Source of the DNA: Asticcacaulis taihuensis
GTDB lineage: Bacteria; Pseudomonadota; Alphaproteobacteria; Caulobacterales; Caulobacteraceae
Length of the DNA stretch: 64,000 nucleotides
Direction of reading: 5' to 3'
Assembly (NCBI RefSeq): GCF_900100255.1
Contig: NZ_FMTS01000001.1
Location: forward strand, 1,116,001 to 1,180,000
Under the pieces are notes generated by a model that worked only from the letters and a program-made list of their open reading frames with translations, did no database searches and was not told where the DNA came from. Shown in pieces: positions 1 to 9,198 of the stretch (within the stretch, counting starts at the first letter, position 1; every line of letters starts with the position of its first letter). The translations under genes and the position numbers were made by a program.

Positions 1-36
1 GTAGTCTGATGCTCTATCCAGCTGAGCTACGAGTGC
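1..36 (-). tRNA. tRNA-Arg, 5' part only (anticodon probably ACG)
   Basis: Read on the minus strand, the bases give an acceptor 5' strand GCACTCG, a D-arm (GCTC...GAGC), the anticodon stem TCAGA and loop start CTAC, after which the window ends. Counting puts A and C at positions 34 and 35. In bacteria an adenine at position 34 is almost only found in tRNA-Arg(ACG), so that identity is inferred. The 3' half lies outside the window. Confidence 0.85.
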
Positions 37-235
37 CTGCGCATTCATGTCTGTCCGGGCGATGCCTGACAGCGAGGGCGGACATTTAGTTGAACGGTTT
101 CGATAAGGCAAGGCCGGATCGATACTTTTTCCACCGAATTGATGATTTTTTGTTGATCGCCCTCCCCGGCAGGCGTCACAGTCCTATATAGAGCCAGCCA
201 AGCCGCCTACCTGTGCCGCCTAAAGGAAAACCGTC

Positions 236-1993
236 ATGCGTTACCCGTCCCTGAAATCGCTCGTCATTGTGGCAACAGGGCTGGTCCTGACGGGGTGCGC
301 CACTTCCCCCGCGCCTGAACCCCCGCGCATCGTGCCCATTGTGGTCGCCGCCGAACCGGAAGCAGCCCAGGCGGGAATGGATGTGCTCAGGCGTGGCGGT
401 ACGGCCGCCGATGCCGCCGTGGCGGTCCAGACGGTGCTGGGTCTGGTCGAGCCGCAAAGCTCCGGCCTGGGTGGCGGCGCTTTCATGCTGTGGTATGACG
501 CCAAAACCGGAAAGATCAGCGATTATAACGGCCGCGAAACCGCGCCGGCCGCCGCCTCACCCGATATGTTCCTGGGCGCCGATGGCCAGCCGCTGGCGTT
601 TAAAGATGCGGTTGTTTCCGGCCGCGCCACCGGCGTGCCCGGCGCCATGTTCCTGCTCGACCAGGCGCAAAAGGATCACGGCAATCAGGAGTGGGCCAGC
701 CTGTTCGTCCCGGCCACTGCCCTGGCTGATAATGGCTTCACCGTGACAAAACGCCTTGGCAACTATCTGCAAAACGCCGATTTCGCCGAAAAGCACACGC
801 CGGATTTCATCGCCTATCTCGGTGACGGCCAGGGCGGCTACCGCAAGACCGGCGACATGATCAAAAACCCGGCCTATGCCGAGACCCTGCGCGCCTTCGC
901 CAGCCATCGCAGCGAGGTCTTCCGCAAGGGGCCGATCGCCGAGGCCATCGTCGCCAAGACCCACGAAGTCCCCTTGCCCGGCGGCATGAACCTGAACGAT
1001 CTGGCCGCTTATAGGGTCAAGGTCACCACCACCGCACCTTATGCCACCGCCGGCGGATATGCCGGCCGGCCGGTCTGCATCACCTATCACGTCTATATTG
1101 TCTGCTCGAACAATGCCCCTTCCGGCGGCATCGCCCTGTTGCAGGGGCTGAAGATCGCCGAATCCCAGCCGCTGGCCCAATGGGGTGTGCATGATCCGCG
1201 CTCGTGGCAGGTCGTCATCGAGGCCGAGCGCCTGATGTATGCCGACCGCGACCAGTACGAAGCCGATACGGCTCTCTTCACTTCCCAGCAGGACGCCTAT
1301 CTCAATCCGGATTATCTCAAGGCCCGCTCGTCGCTGATCAATATTGGCACGGTCAATGCCGCACCCAAGGCGGGTGACCTGGCAATGAAGGTCGCCATGG
1401 ACCGCACACTTGAACCCGGCGGCACCACCCATTTCGTCATCCGCGACACCTACGGCAATGTGCTGAGCATGACCACCACGGTCGAGAGCTTCTTCGGCAC
1501 CGGCCGGATGGTCGGCGGTTTCTTCCTCAATAACCAGTTGACCGATTTCTCGTTCAGCCCACAGACGATGGACGGCCTGCCGGTGGCCAACAGCGTGGCG
1601 CCGGGCAAGCACCCGCGGTCCTCCATGGCGCCGGTGATCGTTTTTGATTCAACGGGCAAAAAAGTCATCGCGGCGGTAGGTTCGCCCGGCGGCTCGGCTA
1701 TCCTGGCCTATAATCTGAAAACCCTGATCGGCATTCTCGACTGGAATCTCTCCATGCAGGACGCCATCAACCTCCCGATCGTGGTGGCGCGCGGCGATAC
1801 TATCCGCATCGAACAAACGCGCATGGAGCCAGCGGTCTGGAATGGCCTGACTGGTATAGGCTACAGGCTGTCACCCCTCGCCGGCGAGGAATCCGGCCTG
1901 AACGGCATCCTGCGCCAGCCAGATGGCTCGTTCAACGGCGGCAGCGATCCGCGTCGCGAGGGCGTGGTGATCAGGGGCGATGCCAGGCCGTAA
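236..1993 (+). CDS. ggt: Gamma-glutamyltransferase, lipoprotein
   Basis: Gamma-glutamyltransferase cleaves and transfers the gamma-glutamyl group of glutathione and related peptides in the periplasm. The 585-residue protein has a signal peptide ending in the lipobox LTGC at about residue 21, so it is probably a lipidated envelope protein. The family processes itself into two subunits at a Thr that becomes the nucleophile. The matching motif GTTHFV puts that Thr at residue 397, and the family region with GTGRMVGGFFLNN follows. An AAGGAAA ribosome site precedes the ATG. The length fits the family. It stands alone, converging with a small gene downstream. Confidence 0.93.
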   Translation: MRYPSLKSLVIVATGLVLTGCATSPAPEPPRIVPIVVAAEPEAAQAGMDVLRRGGTAADAAVAVQTVLGLVEPQSSGLGGGAFMLWYDAKTGKISDYNGRETAPAAASPDMFLGADGQPLAFKDAVVSGRATGVPGAMFLLDQAQKDHGNQEWASLFVPATALADNGFTVTKRLGNYLQNADFAEKHTPDFIAYLGDGQGGYRKTGDMIKNPAYAETLRAFASHRSEVFRKGPIAEAIVAKTHEVPLPGGMNLNDLAAYRVKVTTTAPYATAGGYAGRPVCITYHVYIVCSNNAPSGGIALLQGLKIAESQPLAQWGVHDPRSWQVVIEAERLMYADRDQYEADTALFTSQQDAYLNPDYLKARSSLINIGTVNAAPKAGDLAMKVAMDRTLEPGGTTHFVIRDTYGNVLSMTTTVESFFGTGRMVGGFFLNNQLTDFSFSPQTMDGLPVANSVAPGKHPRSSMAPVIVFDSTGKKVIAAVGSPGGSAILAYNLKTLIGILDWNLSMQDAINLPIVVARGDTIRIEQTRMEPAVWNGLTGIGYRLSPLAGEESGLNGILRQPDGSFNGGSDPRREGVVIRGDARP

Positions 1994-1996
1994 GCT

Positions 1997-2182
1997 TCAC
2001 GGCGCCTTGAAAGCGGTCAGGGCCTGCAAATTGATCGCGTGATTATCCCAGGCGTCAAGCACCAGCAGCAGCCTTGCGTAATAGTCATCAGGATCGATAA
2101 GGCCCGCCCTGTACTGGCGCAGCAGGAAGCCGAGATAATCGGCCAGGGCCTGTTCACGATCAAATTCAGCGTGGCCTTCCAT
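1997..2182 (-). CDS. Small acidic protein of unknown function (61 aa)
   Basis: This 61-codon gene is convergent with ggt, three bases from its stop. I do not recognise a family. The protein looks mostly helical (the stretch ALADYLGFLLRQYRAGLI and a second segment YYARLLLVLDAW) and has no signal peptide. Support for its being real comes from a strong purine-rich ribosome site (GGGAGAGAGAA) right before the ATG and from its neat placement in the gap. Function unknown. Confidence 0.55.
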   Translation of the reverse strand: MEGHAEFDREQALADYLGFLLRQYRAGLIDPDDYYARLLLVLDAWDNHAINLQALTAFKAP

Positions 2183-2318
2183 TTCTCTCTCCCTTGAGCG
2201 GGCGGCATGATGGCCAAAGCGATGTCTTCATCAGGTGCATCAGTCGTGTAAAATCTCCATTAGGTTCTCTTTTTAAATAGAATTTGACTTGGCCGCGGGG
2301 CGATATCTAACCTGCGGC

Positions 2319-2996
2319 ATGAGCAGGATCGTCATTCTTACTGGTGCGGGCATTTCAGCGGAATCGGGCGTACCGACCTTTCGGGCCTCGGATGGCCTGT
2401 GGTGCGGGCACCGGGTCGAGGCCGTGGCAACGCCGGAAGGCTTTGCCGCCAATCCGGCCCTGGTGCAGGATTTCTACAACCAGCGTCGCCGGCAACTGGC
2501 CGAGGTCCAACCCAATGCTGCCCATCACGCCCTGGCGCGGCTGGCCGCTGATCCCGCCCATGAGGTGCTGGTGGTGACACAGAATGTCGATGACCTGCAT
2601 GACCGCGCGCATAGGGCGGCAGGCGCTACGCCACCTCTGCATATGCACGGCGAGTTGCTGAAAGCCCGCCATATCGTCACCGGCGCGGTACAGGACTGGC
2701 ATAGCGATATCCCCGTCGAGTTGGATCTGCGCCCGCATATCGTCTGGTTTGGCGAAATGCCCCTGGAGATGGATCGTATCGAGCGCGCACTGGATGCCTG
2801 CGACCTGTTCCTCTCCATCGGCACCTCCGGCAATGTCTATCCGGCGGCGGGCTTCGTCTCGGCGGCCAAACACGCCGGCGCCCATACGGTTGAGCTCAAT
2901 CTGGAGCCATCGCTCGGCCACAGCCTCTTCGATAAAAAGATACTGGGACCAGCCACGCAGGTGGTGCCGGACTATATAGAGCGATTGCTCAGCTAA
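2319..2996 (+). CDS. cobB: NAD-dependent protein deacylase, zinc-less sirtuin (CobB type)
   Basis: Sirtuins remove acetyl or succinyl groups from lysines using NAD. The Rossmann motif GAGISAESG lies at the N-terminus, followed by FYNQRR, matching the Tyr-x-x-Arg pair that marks class III (desuccinylase/deacetylase) sirtuins. TQNVDDLH and the catalytic His in HMHGE come next. The segment after HGELLKA that in E. coli CobB carries four zinc-binding cysteines has none here, though the fold resumes with [10 protein letters not shown] chose the ATG at 2319 because the protein then starts [11 protein letters not shown]; an upstream TTG would add ten unlikely residues. The 3' end overlaps the convergent gene. 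Confidence 0.88.
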   Translation: MSRIVILTGAGISAESGVPTFRASDGLWCGHRVEAVATPEGFAANPALVQDFYNQRRRQLAEVQPNAAHHALARLAADPAHEVLVVTQNVDDLHDRAHRAAGATPPLHMHGELLKARHIVTGAVQDWHSDIPVELDLRPHIVWFGEMPLEMDRIERALDACDLFLSIGTSGNVYPAAGFVSAAKHAGAHTVELNLEPSLGHSLFDKKILGPATQVVPDYIERLLS

Positions 2997-3519
2997 CCGT
3001 CAGAGACCGGCAGCCCAGGCTTTCAAACCGCATCAAAAGGTCTGCCAGGGCCGTCACCGGCGCGGTGCCGAAATCGACCGTCACCTGCGCGGAATCGACC
3101 TTCAATGAGTGGATACAGGCGGAAAAGCGCGTATCCGGATCGAAGGTTGTTTCTTCCGGATCGAACCAGGTCTCGAACCATTCGGCGAAGTCACTGGCCA
3201 GCAGGGTGCGGTCATTGGACGTGACCGTGACATCGTTCCACACCAGCCGGGTGACCGTCATATCCATCTCACCCAGCGACACCTCGACCGGATCGAAGGT
3301 GACCTCCTCGTCCGGCGCCAGCTCGACCACATGGCCGTCATCGTCATTCGAGGCGAAATCGGCGCAGAAATAGTTGCGGTAGAACTCGCTGTCGCCGGAA
3401 ATCTGGAGCTTGACCTCGGCCGCACCCTGCTCGAACAGCGCCGACTGTTTATCGACAAAATCGACAAACTGACCGACATAGCTGTCCCGCGCCAGTTCCA
3501 GCAGTTCCTCAAATTCCAC
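2989..3519 (-). CDS. Acidic protein of unknown function downstream of a histidine kinase
   Basis: A 176-residue, strongly acidic protein with no signal peptide or membrane segment and no family I recognise. It is rich in Asp and Glu and alternates strand-like stretches, for example VKLQISGD and AQVTVDFG. The start is GTG at 3519, backed by a GAGGAAA ribosome site. It lies 21 bases downstream of the histidine kinase on the same strand, so the two are probably cotranscribed and may act together. Its last bases overlap the end of cobB on the other strand. Confidence 0.7.
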   Translation of the reverse strand: MEFEELLELARDSYVGQFVDFVDKQSALFEQGAAEVKLQISGDSEFYRNYFCADFASNDDDGHVVELAPDEEVTFDPVEVSLGEMDMTVTRLVWNDVTVTSNDRTLLASDFAEWFETWFDPEETTFDPDTRFSACIHSLKVDSAQVTVDFGTAPVTALADLLMRFESLGCRSLTVS

Positions 3520-3540
3520 GCTATTTCCTCATGGCTGCGT

Positions 3541-5157
3541 TCAGGGTTTCAGCGGCAGGCGCACTTCAAAGGTTGTGCCGTCCGTGCCCGTGCTGACCAG
3601 ACGGACATCGCCGCCATGCAGTTGCGCCAGTTCGCGGCCAATGGCAAGGCCAAGGCCGGAGCCGCCCGGCGTCGAGCTGGAGGTAAAGGGCTGGAACAGC
3701 TTTTCACGCAGCTTTTCCGGAATGCCGGGGCCATTGTCCGAAACGATCAGCAGGACCTCTTCGCTGGTCTTGATCGCGGTCAGGGTGACGCGCCCGCGCA
3801 CCTTGCGGTTCGGCTGCAATTCGATGGCCTGACGGGCATTGCGCATCAGATTGACCAGAATGCGGTGCAGTTGCTCCGGATCGACCTCCAGGTTGAACCC
3901 CTTGGCCACGCGCGAGACAAAGCGCACCCCCTCTGGCGCCAGACCGGCGTCTTCGGCGGCAGCTTCGGCCAACTCTTTAAGCCGGACAATCTGGATCTGC
4001 GGTGTCTGCTCGTCCGACTTGCCATATGTCAGGACGTTCTGCGCCAGTGATACCGCCCTGTCGAGCGCCCGTTCCAGTCGCGGCAGGGCCTTGGCCACGG
4101 TCGGGTCAGCGGAATTGGCCAGGCGGTCGGAAGCCATCTGCGCCGCCGTCAGCATGTTGCGCAGGTCGTGATTGATCTTGGAAACCGCCTGCCCCAGCGC
4201 CGCCAGACGCGCCCGCGAGCGCAGGGCCTGGCGCACCTCTTCCTGCATCGAGGCCATTTCGCGTTCGATCTGGCCGATCTCGTCCGGCCGGCCGGAAGGC
4301 CGGGGCGCCGCGGTGGCGTCTTCCGGATTGGACTTGAAGCGGACAATGCTCTTGGTCAGTTGCCGAATCGGCCGCACGATAAAGACCGACAGGCCGATAA
4401 AGACCAGGAAACCGGCCAGGAACGAGATGCTTAAAGATACCCGCAACATGCTGCCGAGGCTGGACTTCAGATAGGTCTTGAGCGGTTCCGCCCTGACGAC
4501 GATTTCGATTTCCTGGCCGCCGCGCACCTTGGGCTGCGCCACCACATGGATCAGGCGGTCGGAGCGTCCCATGAAGGTATTCCATGGCGCCCACAGATAG
4601 AGAATGTCATGCCACAGGTTCTTGTGCGACAGGCGCAGATCCAGCACCTCTTCCGGCACGCCGACGCGCGAATCATAAAGCCGGTAGCTTTCGCCATTGA
4701 TCTCAACCGCCAGGTACAGCACGCCGGCACTGCGGCGAAGCTGGTTGGAGACTTCCTTGGAGACGGCGTTATTTTGCGCCACGTCGATCGATTGCGACAC
4801 CAGTTCGGCCTGGCGCACGCGATCGAGCAACCAGCGCTCATGGTCGGAGGCCAGCGACGGAATGACGATCACCGCCTCGACGATGGCGATGAAGAGGGCG
4901 GTCAGGATCAACAGTTGTCCCGACAGGCTGAAGACGAACTTCCGAGCCAGTTGAAAACCCAGCACACCGTATTTTACTGAAAAGGCAGCGATCAGGCGTG
5001 CGGCATGGCTCAGGCGCTCGGCATAGAACCCGGCCCGCCTGACCGGTTTGCGGGGCCTGTCCGGCCTCAGGTAATTACCGCCTGATTTGCCCTGATCGAA
5101 CACGTAAACCTTTGATCCTGATACTGCTTCGTTGTATATATAGCAGAATTTCCGCAT
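3541..5157 (-). CDS. Membrane sensor histidine kinase with HAMP domain
   Basis: A two-component sensor kinase. After about 70 N-terminal residues there is a membrane segment ([18 protein letters not shown]), an extracytoplasmic sensor region, a second membrane segment ([18 protein letters not shown]), a HAMP domain, the phospho-acceptor H-box NHDLRN, an N-box ([11 protein letters not shown]), the G1 box SDNGPGIP and the [13 protein letters not shown]2 box. The ATG at 5157 is chosen over a TTG 30 bases upstream; neither has a clear ribosome site, so the start is uncertain. No response regulator lies next to it. The acidic protein gene downstream is probably in the same operon. Confidence 0.88.
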   Translation of the reverse strand: MRKFCYIYNEAVSGSKVYVFDQGKSGGNYLRPDRPRKPVRRAGFYAERLSHAARLIAAFSVKYGVLGFQLARKFVFSLSGQLLILTALFIAIVEAVIVIPSLASDHERWLLDRVRQAELVSQSIDVAQNNAVSKEVSNQLRRSAGVLYLAVEINGESYRLYDSRVGVPEEVLDLRLSHKNLWHDILYLWAPWNTFMGRSDRLIHVVAQPKVRGGQEIEIVVRAEPLKTYLKSSLGSMLRVSLSISFLAGFLVFIGLSVFIVRPIRQLTKSIVRFKSNPEDATAAPRPSGRPDEIGQIEREMASMQEEVRQALRSRARLAALGQAVSKINHDLRNMLTAAQMASDRLANSADPTVAKALPRLERALDRAVSLAQNVLTYGKSDEQTPQIQIVRLKELAEAAAEDAGLAPEGVRFVSRVAKGFNLEVDPEQLHRILVNLMRNARQAIELQPNRKVRGRVTLTAIKTSEEVLLIVSDNGPGIPEKLREKLFQPFTSSSTPGGSGLGLAIGRELAQLHGGDVRLVSTGTDGTTFEVRLPLKP

Positions 5158-5193
5158 GACAGACGCATTTTCGCGGAATCGAGCCAAATATTA

Positions 5194-5222
5194 TTGACAA
5201 GGCTGTGTGGCTGGACTATCCA
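5194..5222 (+). promoter_or_regulatory. Candidate sigma-70 promoter of rpmH
   Basis: A perfect TTGACA lies at 5194-5199 and TATCCA follows after exactly 17 bases. The pair stands about 60 bases before the rpmH start and fits a housekeeping promoter. The -10 hexamer matches only in its first half. Confidence 0.5.
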
Positions 5223-5283
5223 CGCGCCTCTTTACGCAATTCCGGCCCTCCACAGGGCCCGCCTGAACCAATCGGAGCCCCCT

Positions 5284-5424
5284 ATGGGAACGAAACGTAC
5301 CTATCAGCCGAGCCGCCTCGTGCGCAAGCGCCGCCACGGCTACCGCACCCGCATGGCCACCAAGAACGGCCAGAAGATCGTCGCCCGCCGCCGCGCCAAG
5401 GGCCGCAAGCGCCTGACCGCTTAA
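5284..5424 (+). CDS. rpmH: Ribosomal protein bL34
   Basis: Large-subunit ribosomal protein bL34, 46 residues, highly basic, with the family start [17 protein letters not shown] and a C-terminal run of Arg and Lys. The ATG at 5284 gives the canonical N-terminus; longer in-frame starts would add sequence foreign to the family. It heads the conserved rpmH-rnpA-yidC cluster, with a strong hairpin before rnpA. Confidence 0.97.
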   Translation: MGTKRTYQPSRLVRKRRHGYRTRMATKNGQKIVARRRAKGRKRLTA

Positions 5425-5451
5425 TAGCGTCTTCGTACTGCTGTGATTTTG

Positions 5452-5486
5452 AGAAGAGTCCTTAAGTCGCTTAAGGACTCTTCTTG
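5452..5486 (+). terminator. Strong hairpin between rpmH and rnpA
   Basis: A 13-bp perfect stem (AAGAGTCCTTAAG at 5454-5466 with its complement at 5470-5482, loop TCG), extendable by two more pairs, follows rpmH by about 30 bases. The T-tract after it is short and broken. It may end or weaken transcription from rpmH into rnpA, or act as an mRNA processing or stability element. Confidence 0.6.
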
Positions 5487-5519
5487 TATTTCCGGCCTGG
5501 CTTATCATTTTAAGCACGC

Positions 5520-5909
5520 ATGATCCCTCGTCTCAAAATCCGCGCAGAGTTCGTGGCCGTCTCGAAGGCCGCCTGGCAGGCCCGCCCCGGCGTGGTCGTG
5601 CAGGCAAAGCCGCGCGAAGATGAGGCTATCAAGGTCGGCTTCACCTGCACGAAAAAAGTCGGCAATGCCGTGGTGCGCAATCGCTGCAAGCGCCGTTTGC
5701 GCGAAGCCGCTGAACAGATGATTCCGCAATTTGGCCTGCCAGGGCACGATTATGTGCTGATCGCCCGCGCCGACACGGTTTCGCGTGACTGGCAGGCTTT
5801 ACTTGACGATGTCAAAGCCGCCCTGATAAGGCTCGCTGCGAAGCCAGTGGCCCGCCCTAAGGCCCCAAAACCCGAAGACTCTTCCCAGGAAACAAAGACT
5901 GTTCGATGA
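5520..5909 (+). CDS. rnpA: RNase P protein component
   Basis: Protein subunit of ribonuclease P, which matures the 5' ends of tRNAs. The 129-residue protein has the signature KKVGNAVVRNRCKRRLREA (the RNR motif, roughly residues 45-60) and a basic body. It has a tail rich in Pro, Lys and Ala. The ATG at 5520 follows the rpmH-distal hairpin. Its stop overlaps the yidC start by four bases, so translation is probably coupled. The yidD gene often found between rnpA and yidC is absent. Confidence 0.93.
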   Translation: MIPRLKIRAEFVAVSKAAWQARPGVVVQAKPREDEAIKVGFTCTKKVGNAVVRNRCKRRLREAAEQMIPQFGLPGHDYVLIARADTVSRDWQALLDDVKAALIRLAAKPVARPKAPKPEDSSQETKTVR

Positions 5910-7768
5910 ATAACACGACCGACAACAAGAATATGATCTATTTCCTGGTTATCAGCATGGCCGTGCTGGCAATCTATCAGTTCTTCGTCTTTGGGCCGCA
6001 ACAGAAGAAGCGTGAAGCCGCCATGCAGGTCGCCGCCGCCGCGTCTTCAAGTGCCGCGGCCAAGGGCCTGCCGCTTGGCGGCGTCTCGACCACGCTCACC
6101 CGCGAGCAGGCCCTGGCCACCTCGCCGCGCATCACGATCAGCACGCCTTCGCTAAAGGGCTCGATTGCCCTGAAAGGTGCGCTGCTCGATGACCTATACA
6201 TGATCAAGTACGACCAGACGGTCGAAAAGAAGAACGATCCGGTAGAACTGCTGACCCCTGCCGGCGCGAAGAATGCCTACTATGTGCAATCGGCCTATTT
6301 CGCTCAGAACGTCCCCGGAATGCCGGACAACAACACTGTCTGGACCCAGACGGGCGGCAGCGTGCTCAGCCCTGGCCATCCGGTTGTGCTCAGCTATGAT
6401 AACGGAACGGGCCTGACCTTTACCCGCACCCTGAGCATCGACGCCAATTACATGATCACCGAGGATGACGCGGTGACCAATACCGGTGCCGCACCGGTCA
6501 GCTTCCAGCCGTTCTCGGTCGTCATGCGCAGCGGTATGCCCGCCGATGCCGGCAAGAACGCCGTGGTCCACGAAGGCGCCATCGCCACCTATTCCAAGAC
6601 CATGGACAAGCCGAAGCTCGGCGATTACCGCACGGCCTCTCTGAAATACAAGGATATGGCCAAGCCCAAGGACGGCAAGGCACTGGAAAGCCAGGATTCG
6701 GTCGGCGGCTGGTATGGGATCACCGACAAGTACTGGATGGCGGCCGTCATCCCCAACCAGACCCAGGCCGTTTCCTATACCGCCAAGGCGATCGTCACCG
6801 ACGGCGTGCCGGTGTTCCGCAGCGGCTATGTTGACGCCCCGGTCACCGTCGCCCCTGGCCAGACCTGGAAGGCGCAATCGCACGTTTTTGCCGGCGCCAA
6901 GCAGAATACCCAGCTTCAAGCCTATGAAGACAGCCTGCACATCCCGCGCTTCCATTGGGCCGTGGACTGGGGGATGCTCTCCATCATCACCTACCCGATG
7001 TACTGGCTGCTCGATAAGCTCTATGCCTTCCTCGGCAATTTCGGCTTCGCCATCCTGGCCCTGACCGTTATCGTCAAGGTCGTCTTCTATCCGCTGGCCC
7101 ATCGTTCCTACGAATCGATGACCAAGATGCGCCAGGTGCAGGATCGCCTGAAGCCGAAGCTTGACGCCATCAAGAAGCGCTTCCCGGACGACATGCAGAA
7201 GCAGCAGGAAGCGACCATGGCCCTCTATCAGGAGGAAAAGGTCAATCCGATGGCCGGCCTTGGCGGCTGCCTGCCCATGCTGCTGCAAATCCCGGTCTTC
7301 TGGTCGCTGTACAAGGTGCTGCAACTGGCCATCGAAATGCGCCACGCTCCCTTCTTCGGCTGGATCAACGACCTGTCGGCGCCCGATTCCACCACCATCA
7401 TCAACCTCTTCGGCCTGCTGCCGTTCGACCCGGCCACCGTGCCGCTGATCGGCACTATCCTTGCCGGTCCGCTGCATATCGGCGTCGTCGCCATCCTTTA
7501 TGGCTGCTCGATGTGGCTGAGCCAGCAGATGACGCCCATGACCGGCGTCGATCCGATGCAGAAGAAGATGATGGCCTTCATGCCGCTCATGCTGACCTTC
7601 TTCATGGCCCACGTCGCTGTCGGACTGATCATCTACTGGATCTGGTCCAACATCCTGACCATCCTGCAGCAATATTCCATCATGCACCGCCTCAAGGTGT
7701 CGAACCCGATCGATACCGGCTTCCAGAAGCTCGGCGAGATGATGAACAAGGGCAAGAAAGCGGCGTGA
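5906..7768 (+). CDS. yidC: Membrane protein insertase YidC
   Basis: YidC (Oxa1 family) inserts and folds inner-membrane proteins, alone or with SecYEG. The 620-residue protein has an N-terminal membrane anchor ([20 protein letters not shown]), a large periplasmic domain to about residue 340, and a C-terminal Oxa1 core that includes [23 protein letters not shown] in two parts and several further membrane segments. This is the long Gram-negative form. It overlaps rnpA by ATGA upstream and engB by GTGA downstream, so the cluster is tightly coupled. Confidence 0.97.
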   Translation: MNNTTDNKNMIYFLVISMAVLAIYQFFVFGPQQKKREAAMQVAAAASSSAAAKGLPLGGVSTTLTREQALATSPRITISTPSLKGSIALKGALLDDLYMIKYDQTVEKKNDPVELLTPAGAKNAYYVQSAYFAQNVPGMPDNNTVWTQTGGSVLSPGHPVVLSYDNGTGLTFTRTLSIDANYMITEDDAVTNTGAAPVSFQPFSVVMRSGMPADAGKNAVVHEGAIATYSKTMDKPKLGDYRTASLKYKDMAKPKDGKALESQDSVGGWYGITDKYWMAAVIPNQTQAVSYTAKAIVTDGVPVFRSGYVDAPVTVAPGQTWKAQSHVFAGAKQNTQLQAYEDSLHIPRFHWAVDWGMLSIITYPMYWLLDKLYAFLGNFGFAILALTVIVKVVFYPLAHRSYESMTKMRQVQDRLKPKLDAIKKRFPDDMQKQQEATMALYQEEKVNPMAGLGGCLPMLLQIPVFWSLYKVLQLAIEMRHAPFFGWINDLSAPDSTTIINLFGLLPFDPATVPLIGTILAGPLHIGVVAILYGCSMWLSQQMTPMTGVDPMQKKMMAFMPLMLTFFMAHVAVGLIIYWIWSNILTILQQYSIMHRLKVSNPIDTGFQKLGEMMNKGKKAA

Positions 7769-8412
7769 GCGAAGAAGAGCAATACGCCGAGGCATTAGAG
7801 GCCGCGCGGGTGCTTTTCGCCCGCCCGGTCTCTTTCGTCATGGGCGCCGTATCCGTGGCGCAACTGCCGCCCGACGAGCTGCCGGAAGTCGCCTTCGCCG
7901 GCCGCTCCAATGTCGGCAAGTCGTCACTGATCAATGCCCTGGTCGGCCAGAAATACCTGGCCCGCGCCTCAAACGAGCCGGGCCGTACGCGCGAACTGAA
8001 CTTTTTCCTGCTCAATGACGCCATGCACATGGTCGACCTGCCAGGCTATGGCTGGGCACGCGCCTCCAAGACCACGGTCAAGAAGTTCCAGAACCTGGGC
8101 CGTGATTATCTGCGCGGCCGTCCGAACCTCAAGCGCGCCTACTTGCTGATCGATTCGCGCCATGGTCTGAAAGAGGTCGATAACGAGCCGATGGATGCGC
8201 TGGATAAGGCCGCCGTCAGTTACCAGATCGTTCTGACCAAGGCCGACAAGATCAAGCCGGCGGAACTGGCGAAGGTAATCGAGGCCACGCAGAACGCCAT
8301 CAAAAAGCGCCCGGCGGCCCACCCGGTCGTGCTGGCCACTTCGTCGGAAACCGGCTTCGGTATTCCGGAACTGCGCCTGGAAATCATGCAGACCTGTGAA
8401 GTTTCGCTGTAA
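7765..8412 (+). CDS. engB: Ribosome biogenesis GTPase EngB (YihA/YsxC)
   Basis: A small GTPase needed for assembly of the 50S ribosomal subunit. Motifs in order: G1 [10 protein letters not shown]3 DLPGYG, G4 TKAD and G5 SSE, in a 215-residue protein of normal size. I place the start at the GTG at 7765, inside the yidC stop (GTGA overlap); an in-frame reading that runs further upstream is only the shadow of yidC. Translation is probably coupled to yidC. Confidence 0.93.
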   Translation: MSEEEQYAEALEAARVLFARPVSFVMGAVSVAQLPPDELPEVAFAGRSNVGKSSLINALVGQKYLARASNEPGRTRELNFFLLNDAMHMVDLPGYGWARASKTTVKKFQNLGRDYLRGRPNLKRAYLLIDSRHGLKEVDNEPMDALDKAAVSYQIVLTKADKIKPAELAKVIEATQNAIKKRPAAHPVVLATSSETGFGIPELRLEIMQTCEVSL

Positions 8413-8472
8413 GCCGGCTATAATTGCGCCTCCGGCCAGACGTGATATTCTGCCCCCGAAAGAGGTGCCGTC

Positions 8473-9075
8473 ATGGGTCTGGAAGCTGAAAGCGAAGTAC
8501 GGGTCGGGCACGACAGCCATCACGCCCACGCCCTGCTGGAGAGCCGCGAACTAACCTTACGCGGTGCGTTCAAAAAGACTTTGCCCATTGCCGAACTGAA
8601 AGACCCGCGCGTGGTCAATCACGAACTGCTGTTTGAGCATAACGGCCTGGCCTATGCCCTGGCCCTGCCGGAAGGTCAGGCGGCAAAGTGGCTGAAAAAG
8701 CTGACAACCGAGCCGCCTTCCCTGGCGCAGAAGCTGGGCGTTGATGCCGGCCACAGGGCGCTTGTCTGGGGGCAGATTGGTGACGGGCCGCTCAATGACG
8801 CCCTGATCAATGCGGTCACCACCGATCCGGCCTGTGCCGCCCTGTCCATCGTCGTGGCCCTGACCCCGGCCGACCTCAATGCCGGCCTGGCCGAGGTCAC
8901 GCAGCGCCTGCCGCACGCGCCGATCTGGATCGTCTATCCCAAGGGCGCCACATCCAGCTTGCCGGAATCGGCGGTTCGCACCCATATGCGGGCGCTGAAT
9001 TTCATCGATTCCAAAACCTGCGCCGTCTCCGACACGCTGACCGCCACGCGGTTTTCGTCCAGAAAGCCTAAGTGA
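8473..9075 (+). CDS. Protein of unknown function with DUF3052-like C-terminus
   Basis: A 200-residue cytoplasmic protein. The second half (LAQKLGVDAG..., then IWIVYPKGA and a LNFIDSKTCAVSDT...F segment) resembles DUF3052, a short family of unknown function in which a tryptophan-rich WPK motif and a V-KVCA-DE-W motif occur at the same places. The first half, about residues 25-80, is a separate region I cannot name. It lies between engB and argB on the same strand. The domain match is from memory and moderate. Confidence 0.7.
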   Translation: MGLEAESEVRVGHDSHHAHALLESRELTLRGAFKKTLPIAELKDPRVVNHELLFEHNGLAYALALPEGQAAKWLKKLTTEPPSLAQKLGVDAGHRALVWGQIGDGPLNDALINAVTTDPACAALSIVVALTPADLNAGLAEVTQRLPHAPIWIVYPKGATSSLPESAVRTHMRALNFIDSKTCAVSDTLTATRFSSRKPK

Positions 9076-9148
9076 AAACCGGCGTAAGCTGAAAAAATTC
9101 ATGACAGCGACACATGTATCCTGTATGGCGCGGGTGCTCTCTTTTGTC

Positions 9149-9192
9149 GCATTTCGGGCGAGAAAAGTGGCGTCCACTTTTCTCTGAAATGC
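9149..9192 (+). repeat. Long hairpin just before argB
   Basis: Inner arms AGAAAAGTGG and CCACTTTTCT (9161-9170, 9174-9183) close on a 3-base loop. Outer arms GCATTTC and GAAATGC (9149-9155, 9186-9192) pair beyond an asymmetric internal loop. The structure ends six bases before the argB ATG and leaves no ordinary Shine-Dalgarno. A degenerate relative (AAAAGCGG TTG CCACTTTT) lies at 20450-20468, so this may be a repeat element as well as a leader structure. Confidence 0.65.
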
Positions 9193-9198
9193 TGACCT

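Noticed and set aside
557-1612. Long open frame antisense to ggt
   Set aside because: It mirrors ggt, has no conserved motifs and is expected by chance opposite a GC-rich gene.
7513-7764. Upstream extension of engB into yidC
   Set aside because: Out-of-frame reading of yidC; GTG 7765 with a 4-base overlap is the real start.
6194-7795. Long open frame antisense to yidC
   Set aside because: Shadow of yidC with a low-complexity His/Asp/Gly-rich translation.
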